Positions 36,023 to 45,045 of a stretch of 64,000 nucleotides of DNA are shown one piece after another. The DNA comes from Leuconostoc mesenteroides subsp. mesenteroides ATCC 8293 (GTDB lineage Bacteria; Bacillota; Bacilli; Lactobacillales; Lactobacillaceae), in NCBI RefSeq assembly GCF_000014445.1, contig NC_008531.1, positions 961,001-1,025,000 of the forward strand, written 5' to 3'. Under the pieces are notes generated by a model. It had not been told where the DNA came from. It saw only the letters and a list, made by a program, of their open reading frames with translations, and did not search any database. How positions within the stretch are numbered: position 1 is the first letter of the stretch; every line of letters begins with the position of its first letter. Made by a program: the position numbers and the translations under genes.

Positions 36023-37006
36023 ATGAAAGTAGTAGAGAAGGATTTTGGACAATTACCTGACGGAAAAATCGTGACGGCGTTTACCCTAGAAAATATTAAA
36101 CACACACAGATTACTGCGATTTCGTACGGAGCAACTTGGCAGTCATTTTCCGTTGAACATGATGGTGTCAAACAAGAATTATTAGTACAATTTAATGATT
36201 TAGCCACGTATTTAGATAATCCATTCCATTTTGGAAACACAATTGGTCGCGTTGGTGGCCGATTATCAAAAACTGACTATGATATTAATGGGGCACATTT
36301 TACATTAACACCAAATGATCATGACAATGTTTTACATTCTGGCATCAATGGCTTTGATGCGGTTAATTGGCACGGTGAAGCAAGAAATTTGGGTACAGCA
36401 GCGGAAATTAATTTCACACGTACTTTTGATGATGAATTCGCCGGACAATTAGCTGCCCAAGTAACCTATCGATTGGACGATGAGGATCGTCTAGATATTA
36501 TATTTAGTGGCGTTTCAACTGAAAATACATTATTCAACCCAATGACGCACGTCTACTTTAATTTAGTTGGTAAGGATCAAGATATCAGTCAGCATAAATT
36601 ACAAATTGCGTCACATCAACATCTTGAAGTTGATAATCACGCGATTCCAACCGGTAACGTGCTTGATAATCAAAATACAAAATTTGATTTTGCGCATTTG
36701 CACGCCTTGGGACAAGAGCATTATGATGATGCTTGGGTATTAGATCCAAGCCGTCAAGGGGAAGGTGTAGGACTAACTTCACCCGATGAAAGTTTGACCT
36801 TGACAGTGGATTCAGATCGCAATGGTGTTGTTGTATTCACTGCCAATCCTGACGATAGCAGTGACATTAAAACAGCGCTTGCTATTGAGATGCAGACTTT
36901 ACCTGATGCGGTTAATCATGAAGGTTTTGGTGATATTGTTTTGCCAGCAAACGAAACAAAAACTTATACCGTAACTTACCAAATTAAAAAAAATGAGGAT
37001 AAATAA
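36023..37006 (+). CDS. galM: Aldose 1-epimerase (galactose mutarotase)
   Basis: ATG 36023 follows AGGAAAGG; in-frame ATGs at 35975 and 35978 lie over a hairpin and are unlikely. The 327-residue protein shows the mutarotase pattern: NTIGRVGGRLSKTDYDINGAHF, VLHSGINGFD, and the catalytic-region MTHVYFNL. It interconverts alpha and beta anomers of glucose released by the phosphorylase so that glucokinase can use it. The hairpin GAGCGAGAAATCGCTC (35980-35995) precedes it. Spacing to pgmB is two bases. Confidence 0.9.
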   Translation: MKVVEKDFGQLPDGKIVTAFTLENIKHTQITAISYGATWQSFSVEHDGVKQELLVQFNDLATYLDNPFHFGNTIGRVGGRLSKTDYDINGAHFTLTPNDHDNVLHSGINGFDAVNWHGEARNLGTAAEINFTRTFDDEFAGQLAAQVTYRLDDEDRLDIIFSGVSTENTLFNPMTHVYFNLVGKDQDISQHKLQIASHQHLEVDNHAIPTGNVLDNQNTKFDFAHLHALGQEHYDDAWVLDPSRQGEGVGLTSPDESLTLTVDSDRNGVVVFTANPDDSSDIKTALAIEMQTLPDAVNHEGFGDIVLPANETKTYTVTYQIKKNEDK

Positions 37007-37008
37007 AA

Positions 37009-37680
37009 ATGACTAAATTTTCAGATATTAAAGGTTTTGCCTTTGATTTAGATGGGGTTATTGCTGATACGGCGCGTTTCCATGGCGAAGCTTGGCATCA
37101 AACAGCTGATGAGGTTGGCACAACTTGGACACCAGAATTGGCTGAAGGTTTGAAGGGCATCAGTCGCATGGCTTCCTTGCAAATGATTTTGGATGCTGGG
37201 GATCATGCCGATGATTTTTCTCAAGCAGATAAAGAAGCATTAGCAGAAAAGAAAAATCATCATTACCAACAACTCATTTCAACATTGACTGAAGATGATA
37301 TTTTACCTGGCATGAAAGATCTCATTCAATCAGCTAAGGCAGCCGGCTATACAATGTCGGTGGCATCAGCTTCTAAAAACGCACCAATGATTCTAGATCA
37401 TTTGGGATTGACCAAGTATTTTGTTGGCATTGTTGATCCCGCCACTTTGACAAAGGGAAAACCTGATCCTGAAATCTTCGTTCGTGCTGCGGAAGTCTTA
37501 CATTTAAATCCAGAAAATGTTATTGGATTGGAAGATTCAGCTGCTGGTATTGTCTCAATCAATGGCGCAGGTGAGACATCACTAGCCATTGGTAACGCAG
37601 ATGTTTTGTCAGGAGCGGACTTGAATTTTGAGTCTACTTCAGAAGTGACCTTAGCAAATATTGAAGCTAAAATGCAATAG
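37009..37680 (+). CDS. pgmB: Beta-phosphoglucomutase
   Basis: The 223-residue HAD-type protein has FAFDLDGVIADTARFH, with nucleophile Asp13 and acid/base Asp15, the cap-domain region HGEAWHQTADE, VASASKNAP and GLEDSAAGI with the metal-binding acids. It turns beta-glucose 1-phosphate from the phosphorylase into glucose 6-phosphate. It is the last gene of the maltose operon, followed by a strong terminator. Confidence 0.95.
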   Translation: MTKFSDIKGFAFDLDGVIADTARFHGEAWHQTADEVGTTWTPELAEGLKGISRMASLQMILDAGDHADDFSQADKEALAEKKNHHYQQLISTLTEDDILPGMKDLIQSAKAAGYTMSVASASKNAPMILDHLGLTKYFVGIVDPATLTKGKPDPEIFVRAAEVLHLNPENVIGLEDSAAGIVSINGAGETSLAIGNADVLSGADLNFESTSEVTLANIEAKMQ

Positions 37681-37686
37681 ATAACT

Positions 37687-37727
37687 AAAAAGAGTGTCAG
37701 TACATAAAAACACTGACACTCTTTTGT
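37687..37727 (+). terminator. Rho-independent terminator of the maltose operon
   Basis: AAAAGAGTGTCAGT pairs perfectly with ACTGACACTCTTTT around a ten-base loop, in front of a T-rich tail. Confidence 0.9.
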
Positions 37728-37733
37728 TGTTTT

Positions 37734-38000
37734 AATTAACATTTGCCACCGTATTGCCCTGCTTGAGTGTGATATCGGTAAAAGTTACGGTATGCGGTGT
37801 TGTATGTGATCAACGAGAGCCGTAATAGCTAATTCATCCATCTGTGTAAATTTTTACTGCACAGGTGCTAAAATAGGACGTGCTAATTGGGTTAATTCTG
37901 TCCAATCGATGATCACAATTGATAGATTCTCAGAGACAGAAATGCCAACACCTTTTGCACCATTTAGTAATCGAATACTGCTGAGCCAATTGCAGTCGTG
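37734..38000 (-). pseudogene. LacI/GalR-type regulator, C-terminal remnant
   Basis: On the minus strand, SIRLLNGAKGVGISVSENLS and WTELTQLARPILAPVQ are the typical LacI effector-domain end (G-x-x-V-P-x-D-L-S ... LT-x-x-x-P), then a TAA. MDELAITALVDHIQHRIP and TVTFTDITLKQGNTVANVN follow in other frames. The first half of the gene is replaced by an IS fragment at about 38000. It points towards the maltose operon terminator. Confidence 0.7.
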
Positions 38001-38014
38001 AAAGGTTGGGGATT

Positions 38015-38115
38015 CCCATATATTTTGGAAGCATACAAAACATGAACTGAAGTCCAAGCAGCCATTGCATGGTATATCAATTTTTAAAACCAAAATTCCA
38101 TCTCAAATGACGTTG
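38015..38115 (+). mobile_element. IS3-family remnant (end of orfB)
   Basis: About 90 bases, including ACTGAAGTCCAAGCAGCCAT and ATGGTATATCAATTTTTA, match the last part of orfB in the IS copy at 47291-48490 (around 48345-48445). It is the only trace of that copy here. Confidence 0.8.
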
Positions 38116-38154
38116 ACAAGTTGGGAACACATAACTAATTGGTAGAAATGCAAG

Positions 38155-38280
38155 ATGGTAAAAGCTAATCAGTTAGCCAATGCTTTACTGGATGACGTGT
38201 TCAAAAGCGATTTGAAAGAAGAATTTATTAGTTTCAAATTATTAGCACAGGAATTTGATGCCTTTAATACCGATGATTAG
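38155..38280 (+). CDS. Small hypothetical protein, 41 residues
   Basis: ATG 38155 opens a 41-codon frame (MVKANQLANALLDDVFKSDL) ending at TAG 38278, six bases before the next start. It is charged and helical, of the type found in plasmid replication or mobilisation regions. The ribosome site is weak. It may form one unit with the next gene. Confidence 0.4.
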   Translation: MVKANQLANALLDDVFKSDLKEEFISFKLLAQEFDAFNTDD

Positions 38281-38286
38281 GGCGTC

Positions 38287-38553
38287 ATGAATAAAAGTCA
38301 GCGAAAATGTTCTGACAACAAAGAGGATGAGTTCCGCAAGCGTTTAGCTAATCAGCTTTACAAACATTTGGAACAAATTGAAGATACTTCTTTAAGAGAT
38401 ATTGATAAAAATCTAGTTGAATTGCGAAGGCAATTTAATAAGCAAAATCAACAAAGTAAAGTAAATCAGTCTAAACAAGCGCCTAGCCCCAAGGAAAAAA
38501 ATTTTGACACATATTCATCAAATAGTAATATGTTGACAAAATCAAAAGATTGA
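38287..38553 (+). CDS. Hypothetical plasmid-like protein, probably frameshifted at its end
   Basis: The 88-residue product is highly charged and helical (LYKHLEQIEDTSLRDIDKNL), with a Gln/Lys/Ser-rich tail. After the stop at 38551 another frame continues plausibly as IDGAMPILGKVEQEKDQVDD to TAA 38633, so a small shift near 38550 may have split the gene. The family is not recognised. Confidence 0.45.
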   Translation: MNKSQRKCSDNKEDEFRKRLANQLYKHLEQIEDTSLRDIDKNLVELRRQFNKQNQQSKVNQSKQAPSPKEKNFDTYSSNSNMLTKSKD

Positions 38554-38727
38554 TGGCGCAATGCCAATACTTGGGAAAGTTGAACAAGAAAAGGATCAAG
38601 TAGATGATGATCACCAAAAATACAGACAATTGTAAATACTCAATGAAATATCAGTATTTCGATAAAAATTATTGATATTTCGGTGTGAATAGAGACAAAA
38701 ATAAAAGTATGCTTAGGTAGTCAAATA

Positions 38728-39336
38728 ATGGCTGATGTAGAAGAAATTGTTAAATATATGAAAACAGGTGGATTAATCATTCTGGTGGATGATGAAGATA
38801 GAGAAAATGAAGGTGATTTAGTTGGCATTGGAGCAAAAATGAGTCCAGAAAATGTAAATTTTATGGTTACACATGCTAGAGGATTACTATGCACTCCTGT
38901 TGGAGAGAGTATTACACGCCGTTTAGGTCTTACTCAGATGGTGGCAAATAATACAGAGAGCAATGGAACAAGGTTCACTTTTTCGGTTGATGCTGAGACA
39001 GTACATGGCGTTACAACAGGAGTGTCAGCGTTTGATCGTTCAGCAACTATCAGAGTTTTGGCAGATCCATCAAGCACAGAGAAAGATTTTGTTCACTCTG
39101 GACATACATTCCCTCTCAAAGCACTTGATGGTGGGTTTGCAGTTCGGAATGGTCATACTGAGGCTGCAGTAGATCTGGCTAAATTAGCAAATGAGGAGCC
39201 AGTAGGCGCTATTTGTGAGATTCTAAATGAAGATGGAACAATGGCACGACTACCTCAGTTGCTTACTATGTCCAAAAGGTTTAACTTACCACTACTAAGT
39301 ATCAAAGAGTTAACCAACTATATGGAAAAAATATAG
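38728..39336 (+). CDS. ribB: 3,4-dihydroxy-2-butanone 4-phosphate synthase
   Basis: The 202-residue protein is a complete RibB: LVDDEDRENEGDL with the metal-binding acids near residues 20-30, THARGLLCTP, and RNGHTEAAVDLA with the conserved RxGHTE. It makes the four-carbon precursor of riboflavin from ribulose 5-phosphate. None of the other rib genes and no FMN riboswitch are nearby. An acyltransferase gene follows by 18 bases. Ribosome binding before ATG 38728 is weak (AGGTAG). Confidence 0.9.
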   Translation: MADVEEIVKYMKTGGLIILVDDEDRENEGDLVGIGAKMSPENVNFMVTHARGLLCTPVGESITRRLGLTQMVANNTESNGTRFTFSVDAETVHGVTTGVSAFDRSATIRVLADPSSTEKDFVHSGHTFPLKALDGGFAVRNGHTEAAVDLAKLANEEPVGAICEILNEDGTMARLPQLLTMSKRFNLPLLSIKELTNYMEKI

Positions 39337-39354
39337 ATGTAGGAGTGTACGTAA

Positions 39355-39954
39355 ATGAGTTTAACAAATACGATTCTTACACAGTTAACAACAAAAACTG
39401 TAAGTTTTTTTGTTGGCAACGTAAAAGGTTTAGAGAATCTAAAGTTTAATGGGCCGCGTATAATCATCGCTAATCATAGTAGTTACATGGATCATTTTGT
39501 GATTTTATATCTTCTAAAAAAACAAAATCCAAATCAAGCTATTTATTTTTTAACCAAGAAAGAGGCTTTTGAAAAACCATTTTCAAGATGGTGGCATTTA
39601 TCTTTAAATAGTATATCTGTTGACAGGAGGAAAAACGCCATGTCTTCTATGATGGTTCTAAAAGATAAGCTGATCACTGAAAAGGCAGTCGTTGTCATTT
39701 ATCCTGAGGGAACTAGAACCCCAACTGGGAATATGTATTTTGGAAAAAATGGCGCAGAAAGTTTATCCTACGTCACGGGAGTTAAAATGATACCAATTGG
39801 TATGCATGAAAATTTTGATGTTTTACCTAAGTTTTCAATATTTCCGAATTTTAAAAAGATTAGTGTAGCCGTTGGAAATTCAATCCAAATACCAAAAACC
39901 TCCAGAAAATGCTTAGAAGTCAATAAATTGGATTATTTTTATTCAGTTAATTAG
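39355..39954 (+). CDS. 1-acyl-sn-glycerol-3-phosphate acyltransferase (PlsC-like)
   Basis: The 199-residue protein has the acyltransferase motifs NHSSYMDHF (HX4D, catalytic) and YPEGTRTPTG (EGTR, phosphate binding). Family members place a fatty acid on lysophosphatidic acid at the membrane. TAGGAG precedes the ATG. It is probably co-transcribed with ribB, an unusual pairing. The C-terminus is slightly short compared with standard PlsC. Confidence 0.85.
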   Translation: MSLTNTILTQLTTKTVSFFVGNVKGLENLKFNGPRIIIANHSSYMDHFVILYLLKKQNPNQAIYFLTKKEAFEKPFSRWWHLSLNSISVDRRKNAMSSMMVLKDKLITEKAVVVIYPEGTRTPTGNMYFGKNGAESLSYVTGVKMIPIGMHENFDVLPKFSIFPNFKKISVAVGNSIQIPKTSRKCLEVNKLDYFYSVN

Positions 39955-40214
39955 GCGACATTTGAAATGCGATTCCGATTATAAAAATTAATATACGACA
40001 GCTTTCGGGAATTAACCGGATAAATTTAAATTATGGCAGATTGATAAATATGAAATATTGAATAAGTCATCAAATTTTACAGAAATTCAGTACTATTTTG
40101 GCACTTTACAGTCAAAACACTTAAACAGTTAACTTCATTTATAGATATTTGTATTAAAAAGTGATATATACCAATTTAAGTTAACATAAGACTGACTATA
40201 CAAAGTAACGCAGG
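39955..40214. other. Noncoding A+T-rich sequence
   Basis: No gene or clear regulatory element is seen. Confidence 0.25.
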
Positions 40215-40240
40215 GACAGGCTTTCAAGGGCCTGTTTTTT
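40215..40240 (+). terminator. Rho-independent terminator
   Basis: ACAGGC pairs with GCCTGT, followed by six T. It may end the ribB-plsC transcript about 260 bases downstream. Confidence 0.7.
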
Positions 40241-40349
40241 GTTTGTGAAATTGCAAAATTCACAAACTAATTTAAGTACGCATTTTTCTATTTCACAAGC
40301 ACACATTTTTGACATACTTCACAAGCGACTATGTTTTAGACCAATTGCT
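40241..40349. repeat. TTCACAAG-type repeats and the shared GTTTTAGACCAATTGCT element
   Basis: A hairpin (GTTTGTGAA/TTCACAAAC, 40241-40267) is followed by two more TTCACAAG copies. The second (40318-40325) is followed after seven bases by GTTTTAGACCAATTGCT (40333-40349). The same two words, with the same spacing, occur at 46621-46652 ahead of the toxin gene. Confidence 0.6.
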
Positions 40350-40767
40350 GATATTGGAAGCCAAACTAACAATCAAAAAATCATCTACCTGGCTGTCCTT
40401 GGGACAGTGTTCGTACGGAAACGTTCCATTCAATTCAATTTAAAATCGTGAAGAGATTTATTTGAAGGCGTACAAAACATAGCCTGACACAAGCAAAAAG
40501 TGTTCTCCAATGAAAAAATAAATTTAGCAATCCTAAATTTGCCAATTAAATTATAATTAGGAATTGATAACAACTTAGTTTATAATTATAAAAAAAGCGG
40601 GAGTAATTTTGGGAAATATGAAATCACAACGGTAAATGAACTTCTTAAATAAGAGGTGCAGGAAATACCTAAAGGGTAACTGTTTGTCATCGCTTTGATT
40701 TGCTCTTATACTAAAAAATAGGATATTTTTATTCAGTCAGTAAAATGAAAGTATAGAAGTATTTTTT

Positions 40768-41028
40768 ATGTCAATTCGTTATTCACAGGATTTTAAAGAT
40801 TCACTGGTTAATCTTCACAAAAAAACGTTCACTTAAATCAATAGCCGAGGAATTTAGACGTTCAAAGTACTCTATTGCTATTTGTGTCAAACAAGCGACC
40901 CTTGTCATGATTAAGGGTCAGTCAAAGACGTTGAAGGATGTCAAAACAATTAGAGAAACGACTTGTTATTTTGGCAAGAAGAAAATTAGATTTTAAAACG
41001 AGCGGCCATCTTACTAGACAAAGAATAA
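40768..41028 (+). pseudogene. IS3-family OrfA remnant
   Basis: The start MSIRYSQDFKDSLVNLHKK and the segments SKTLKDVK and AAILLDKE match OrfA of the 47291 copy, but frames are shifted at about 40820 and 40945. Its end still reads TTTTAAAACGAGCGGCCATC, without the extra bases found in the two copies near 47-49 kb. Confidence 0.75.
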
Positions 41029-41116
41029 TCCTTGATGTGAGATAAAAAACAATAAGACAGTATTGGTAGAGGATTCATGAACAAAATGATTCAGGTGAGC
41101 TAGAGGGGATATAAAA

Positions 41117-41422
41117 ATGATGATGATTTTACAAAAGTATAGAGTTTTAGTGCGTATTATTGTCTTTATTATTAATATATTAATTTTAGTGATGGCGCTC
41201 GTATCTTTTCTGTGGGTCGAAATTAAATTAGATAGCACCTTAACCGATTTAGATATATCATACTTGATTAGCGGATTGACTTTGTTGTTTATTAGTATGA
41301 GTTTCAATATTAATTTATATTATCTAACTAAAGAAAAAAGATTTATTTTCGATTGGTTTTTAATATCTTTTGTAATTATTGTTGTTCCGATGCTGTATGT
41401 GCTTTTATTTTTGATTATTTAA
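41117..41422 (+). CDS. Small membrane protein, 101 residues (cassette)
   Basis: Three hydrophobic helices are apparent, starting with VRIIVFIINILILVMALVS, then ISGLTLLFISMSF, then FDWFLISFVIIVVPMLYVLL. AGAGGGG precedes the ATG. I do not recognise the family. It lies inside the IS-bounded cassette with the next gene 78 bases on; similar size and topology suggest that the two act together. Confidence 0.55.
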   Translation: MMMILQKYRVLVRIIVFIINILILVMALVSFLWVEIKLDSTLTDLDISYLISGLTLLFISMSFNINLYYLTKEKRFIFDWFLISFVIIVVPMLYVLLFLII

Positions 41423-41500
41423 GGCATTTTGTTTTGACAATGAAATTATTACAGCTAAAAGTTATGTATTTTTAATATGAATAATATGGGAGCCTAATAA

Positions 41501-41881
41501 GTGAAAAAGATAAATAAAAAGCAAAAATTAATTTTAATTAATAATCAACTAGGAATTAGAGTTATAATGCGCATTATTAATGGGCCGTTACTGTTTTCTA
41601 TTTCCTTGTATTTAGTTGGAAATGCATTGGCTGTTATTTCATTATCATCATTGTACAAGATAAATCTACCTTTGTTTGCTGGTATTTTGGTTATATTTTT
41701 AATGATTGCAGGAATACCGTACATTTTACAATACATTACTAAAAGTGCCATATGGATTCATGATTGGTCAGCAACTTTTATGTATTTTTTTCAGATTCCT
41801 AGTATTATCTTTATCATTGTGTTTCAGTTTTCACCTACAGTCATTGGTGAAAGTCTGTTGCAATACTACTTTGGCAAATAA
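41501..41881 (+). CDS. Small membrane protein, 126 residues (cassette)
   Basis: GTG 41501 lies after GGGAGCC. A basic N-terminus (KKINKKQK) is followed by three or four hydrophobic segments, including LPLFAGILVIFLMIAGIPYIL and FFQIPSIIFIIVFQF. The family is not recognised. A strong terminator starts at its stop codon. Confidence 0.55.
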   Translation: MKKINKKQKLILINNQLGIRVIMRIINGPLLFSISLYLVGNALAVISLSSLYKINLPLFAGILVIFLMIAGIPYILQYITKSAIWIHDWSATFMYFFQIPSIIFIIVFQFSPTVIGESLLQYYFGK

Positions 41882-41915
41882 CTTCTAATTCTGTATCAAA
41901 ATTAGAAGTTTTTTG
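41880..41915 (+). terminator. Rho-independent terminator of the cassette genes
   Basis: ACTTCTAATT pairs with AATTAGAAGT, followed by six T. Confidence 0.88.
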
Positions 41916-42115
41916 CTTTTGGGGTCTACTTTTTTATAGTTAAAATGGAGTTTCTTAGCAAATACATTGCTAGATTATATTTTTGACAATTACACCGAAA
42001 ATCATTTTAGTACTTCAAAATTTGATGCATATATTTTCGTTTAATATATTGTAATCATGTAACATTGGGTTATAATTACTGAATAAAAATAGTCCAATTT
42101 ATTGACTTCTGAACA

Positions 42116-42364
42116 ATATTAGATGGCCTTAATTAACGAATTTGTTTTCAGTATCTATCATGTATATAAATAATTAATTCTTGGAATCTACCATTAACAT
42201 AATTTCAGAAGAAAAAAGTCAAATATCTTGAAATACTGAACTTTAATTTTATGAGCTAAATAAAAATAGTGCATTTTTCTAGTATAAGAGCACACATCTG
42301 TCCGTATTTTAAGTACGCTTACTTGGCACTGTTCTGGTTGACGCCGTTCGCGAGCATGTCAGAA
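42116..42364. other. Noncoding region with an isolated IS end
   Basis: CTAAATAAAAATAGTGCA...TAGTATAAGAGCA at 42255-42292 is the left terminus of the same IS3-type element in inverted orientation, without any transposase sequence. It is probably a solo end left by deletion. No gene is seen in the remainder. Confidence 0.6.
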
Positions 42365-43258
42365 TTATGTAAGTGAATATTTGGAAAGAATAGTAAGTAG
42401 CATCCTTTCTTCTGAGGTCAGTAGATGATTTTTTCTAAACGCTATGCTACCAACAAATTTAGGTTGATGATCATCCTTTATTGATAATGTAATTATGTCT
42501 GGCATTGTTGGTTTAACGATATCAGCTAACAAAGCAATACCAAGATTTTCCGAAATCATATTCATTAAAAAATTAATATCGGACGTTTTCATAAAAAATT
42601 TTGGTCTGATATTACCTGTACTAGCAAAATAGGCCATAGCTCGATTATGAATAAAACTAGAATCGAGACCAACAAAGTGTTCGGATTTTAAATCAGAAAA
42701 AGATAAACTCTCCTTCTGAGAAAGTGGGTTTTTACTAGAGACGTATATTTTAAAATTGGCTTGAACGAAAGGTTCCTGCAATAACTCATTAGTAACGTCA
42801 CTATCCAATGAGCCTAATAATGCAATGTCAACATCGCCATCTATTAGTGATTTTTTTAATACATTAGATCCAGCTTCAAAAATGTGCATATTTTGGATAT
42901 TAAATTGCTTATCAAATTCTTTACTAGCCACTGCAATTTTAGCAAAATAGGCACTCTTTAGCATTGGTGGCAAACCAATTGTTGTACTATGTGACTTTAA
43001 GTGATTCAGTTCATGCATGGCAGTTTCTATTTCCGTCGTAATCGAATGGGTGTGTCTATATAATTGTTCACCTGCTGGGGTGAATTTTAGTTCATTTTGT
43101 GAGTTTCCTCTTATAACTAACTTACTTTGGAAGTGAGATTCTAAGCGCTTTAAAGCAGTGCTAATAGATGGCTGGCTAACATTAAATGTTTGGGCGACTT
43201 TGGTAAAACTTTTTTTTGTATATAATTCATTAAAGTATTTGAAATCTTCTGTTTTCAT
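42365..43258 (-). CDS. mleR: LysR-type regulator of malolactic fermentation
   Basis: The 297-residue protein starts at minus-strand ATG 43258 behind AAAGGGG; an upstream ATG at 43288 is less well placed. The N-terminal winged helix (FTKVAQTFNVSQPSISTALKRLE) is classic LysR, and the effector domain includes PMLKSAYFAKIAV and the C-terminal NLGIALLADIV. It is divergent from the malolactic enzyme gene, with a perfect dyad between them. MleR activates mle genes in response to L-malate in relatives; the same is inferred here. Confidence 0.88.
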   Translation of the reverse strand: MKTEDFKYFNELYTKKSFTKVAQTFNVSQPSISTALKRLESHFQSKLVIRGNSQNELKFTPAGEQLYRHTHSITTEIETAMHELNHLKSHSTTIGLPPMLKSAYFAKIAVASKEFDKQFNIQNMHIFEAGSNVLKKSLIDGDVDIALLGSLDSDVTNELLQEPFVQANFKIYVSSKNPLSQKESLSFSDLKSEHFVGLDSSFIHNRAMAYFASTGNIRPKFFMKTSDINFLMNMISENLGIALLADIVKPTMPDIITLSIKDDHQPKFVGSIAFRKNHLLTSEERMLLTILSKYSLT

Positions 43259-43323
43259 TAGAAACCCCTTTATATCAATGACAATCATGATGTATATAAA
43301 ATAAATTTATAGTAAATAGCTAG

Positions 43324-43358
43324 TTTGACTATAAAACAATTGACCATGTATAGTCAAA
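43324..43358 (+). promoter_or_regulatory. mle operator: perfect inverted repeat in the divergent promoter
   Basis: TTTGACTATA (43324-43333) and TATAGTCAAA (43349-43358) are perfect 10-base arms 15 bases apart, as expected for a LysR binding site. TTGACT (43325) and TATAGT (43349), 18 bases apart, could also be the promoter of mleS, so the regulator would sit right on it. Confidence 0.75.
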
Positions 43359-43400
43359 TATGTTGTTAATTAAAATACAAAATTTTTTGGAGGAAATAAC

Positions 43401-45029
43401 ATGACTACAACAGGGTATAGCATTTTGCGTAATCCATTTTTAAATAAGGGAACGGCATTTTCTGCAGCTGAGCGTGAGCAATTGGGCTTAACTGGCACAT
43501 TACCAAGTCAAGTACAAATGATTGAAGAACAAGCAGAACAAGCTTACAAACAATTTCAGGCGAAAAGTCCTTTACTTGAAAAAAGAACATTTCTTATGAA
43601 TTTGTTTAATGAAAACGTGACATTGTTCTATCACTTGATGGATCAACATGTTTCAGAATTTATGCCAATTGTTTATGATCCTATTGTTGCAGAGTCTATT
43701 GAACAATATAATGAAATTTACACTAATCCTCAAAATGCAGCATTTTTGTCAATCGATCATCCAGAAAATATTGAGAGCTCATTGAAGAGTGTCGCTGATG
43801 GCAGAGATATAAAGCTAGTTGTTGTGACTGATGCTGAAGGTATATTAGGCATGGGCGATTGGGGTGTCAATGGTGTTGATATTGCCGTTGGTAAATTGAT
43901 GGTTTACACAGCAGCAGCTGGAATAGACCCGGCAACAGTATTACCAGTAAGCATTGATGCAGGTACGAATAACAAAATATTATTAGAAAATCCTTTGTAT
44001 TTAGGGAACAAACATGAACGTATTGCTGGTGAAAAGTATCTTGAATTCATAGATAAGTTTGTAACTGCTGAACAAAAATTGTTCCCAGCATCATTATTGC
44101 ATTGGGAAGATTTTGGACGTTCAAATGCACAAGTAATTTTGGATAAATATAAAGACAGCATTGCCACATTTAACGATGATATTCAAGGAACCGGAATGAT
44201 TGTTTTGGCAGGAATATTCGGAGCTCTAAATATATCGAAAGAAAAACTAGTTGATCAAAGATTCCTAACGTTCGGTGCCGGTACAGCTGGTATGGGTATT
44301 GTTAATCAGATTTTTTCAGAATTAAAACAAGCTGGGTTATCCGATGCAGAGGCTCGCAGCCATTTCTATCTTGTGGATAAGCAAGGATTATTATTTGATG
44401 ATACTGAAGATTTAACTGAAGCGCAAAAGGCGTTCACACGTTCAAGAAAGGAACTTGTTAACTCTGAACAATTAGACAATTTGGAAGCAGTGGTCAATGA
44501 GATACGTCCAACAGTTTTGATTGGTACTTCAACACAGCCAGGTACATTTACGGAAGCAATTGTAAAATCGATGGCACAAAATACAGAACGCCCAATTATT
44601 TTTCCTTTGTCAAATCCAACAAAATTAGCTGAAGCAACTGCAGAAAACTTAATTAAATGGACTGATGGAAAAGCTTTGATAGCAACTGGTATTCCTGCAG
44701 CGAATGTTACCTACAAAGGAGTGACATATAAAATAGGACAGGGCAATAACGCGTTGATTTATCCTGGTTTAGGCTTTGGTCTTGTTGCCTCAACTGCTAA
44801 GCTGTTAACACAAGAAACAATCTCAGCTGCTATTCATGCATTGGGTGGTCTAGTGGATGCTGATGAACCAGGAGCAGCAGTACTGCCACCAGTTTCAAAT
44901 CTTACTGAGTTTTCACAAAAGATTGCTGAAATTACAGCACAAAGTGTTCTAAAGCAGGGACTTAATCGTGAAAAAATTGCCGATCCAAAGCAAGCCGTAC
45001 AAGATGCTAAATGGTCTGCGGAGTACTAA
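43401..45029 (+). CDS. mleS: Malolactic enzyme
   Basis: The 542-residue protein belongs to the malic enzyme family and matches malolactic enzyme in length and detail. It contains [18 protein letters not shown], the Lys-containing [19 protein letters not shown], metal-binding FNDDIQGTG, and the NAD loop [10 protein letters not shown]. It decarboxylates L-malate straight to L-lactate with NAD+ and Mn2+, without releasing pyruvate. TTGGAGG precedes the ATG. The carrier gene follows 16 bases later. Confidence 0.95.
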   Translation: MTTTGYSILRNPFLNKGTAFSAAEREQLGLTGTLPSQVQMIEEQAEQAYKQFQAKSPLLEKRTFLMNLFNENVTLFYHLMDQHVSEFMPIVYDPIVAESIEQYNEIYTNPQNAAFLSIDHPENIESSLKSVADGRDIKLVVVTDAEGILGMGDWGVNGVDIAVGKLMVYTAAAGIDPATVLPVSIDAGTNNKILLENPLYLGNKHERIAGEKYLEFIDKFVTAEQKLFPASLLHWEDFGRSNAQVILDKYKDSIATFNDDIQGTGMIVLAGIFGALNISKEKLVDQRFLTFGAGTAGMGIVNQIFSELKQAGLSDAEARSHFYLVDKQGLLFDDTEDLTEAQKAFTRSRKELVNSEQLDNLEAVVNEIRPTVLIGTSTQPGTFTEAIVKSMAQNTERPIIFPLSNPTKLAEATAENLIKWTDGKALIATGIPAANVTYKGVTYKIGQGNNALIYPGLGFGLVASTAKLLTQETISAAIHALGGLVDADEPGAAVLPPVSNLTEFSQKIAEITAQSVLKQGLNREKIADPKQAVQDAKWSAEY

Positions 45030-45045
45030 TTAGGACTTAAATAAT

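Larger units (their letters stand above)
40701..42115 (+). mobile_element. IS3-derived cassette with IS ends and two membrane-protein genes inside
   Basis: The left end TGCTCTTATACTAAAAAATA (40701) and right end, which finishes ATTTATTGACTTCTGAACA (42115), correspond in order and orientation to the ends of the complete IS at 47291-48490. After a decayed orfA, the orfB region is replaced by unrelated sequence with two small membrane-protein genes. No matching target duplication is seen (ATT left, ATA right). Confidence 0.65.

Noticed and set aside
30938..40349. CRISPR array suggested by repeated TTCACAAG words
   Set aside because: The repeats are only eight bases with irregular spacing and no uniform spacers, and no cas genes are present.
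40241..40451. Open frame 40239-40451 as a gene
   Set aside because: It is made of the TTCACAAG repeats and the shared element, has no ribosome site and encodes no plausible protein.
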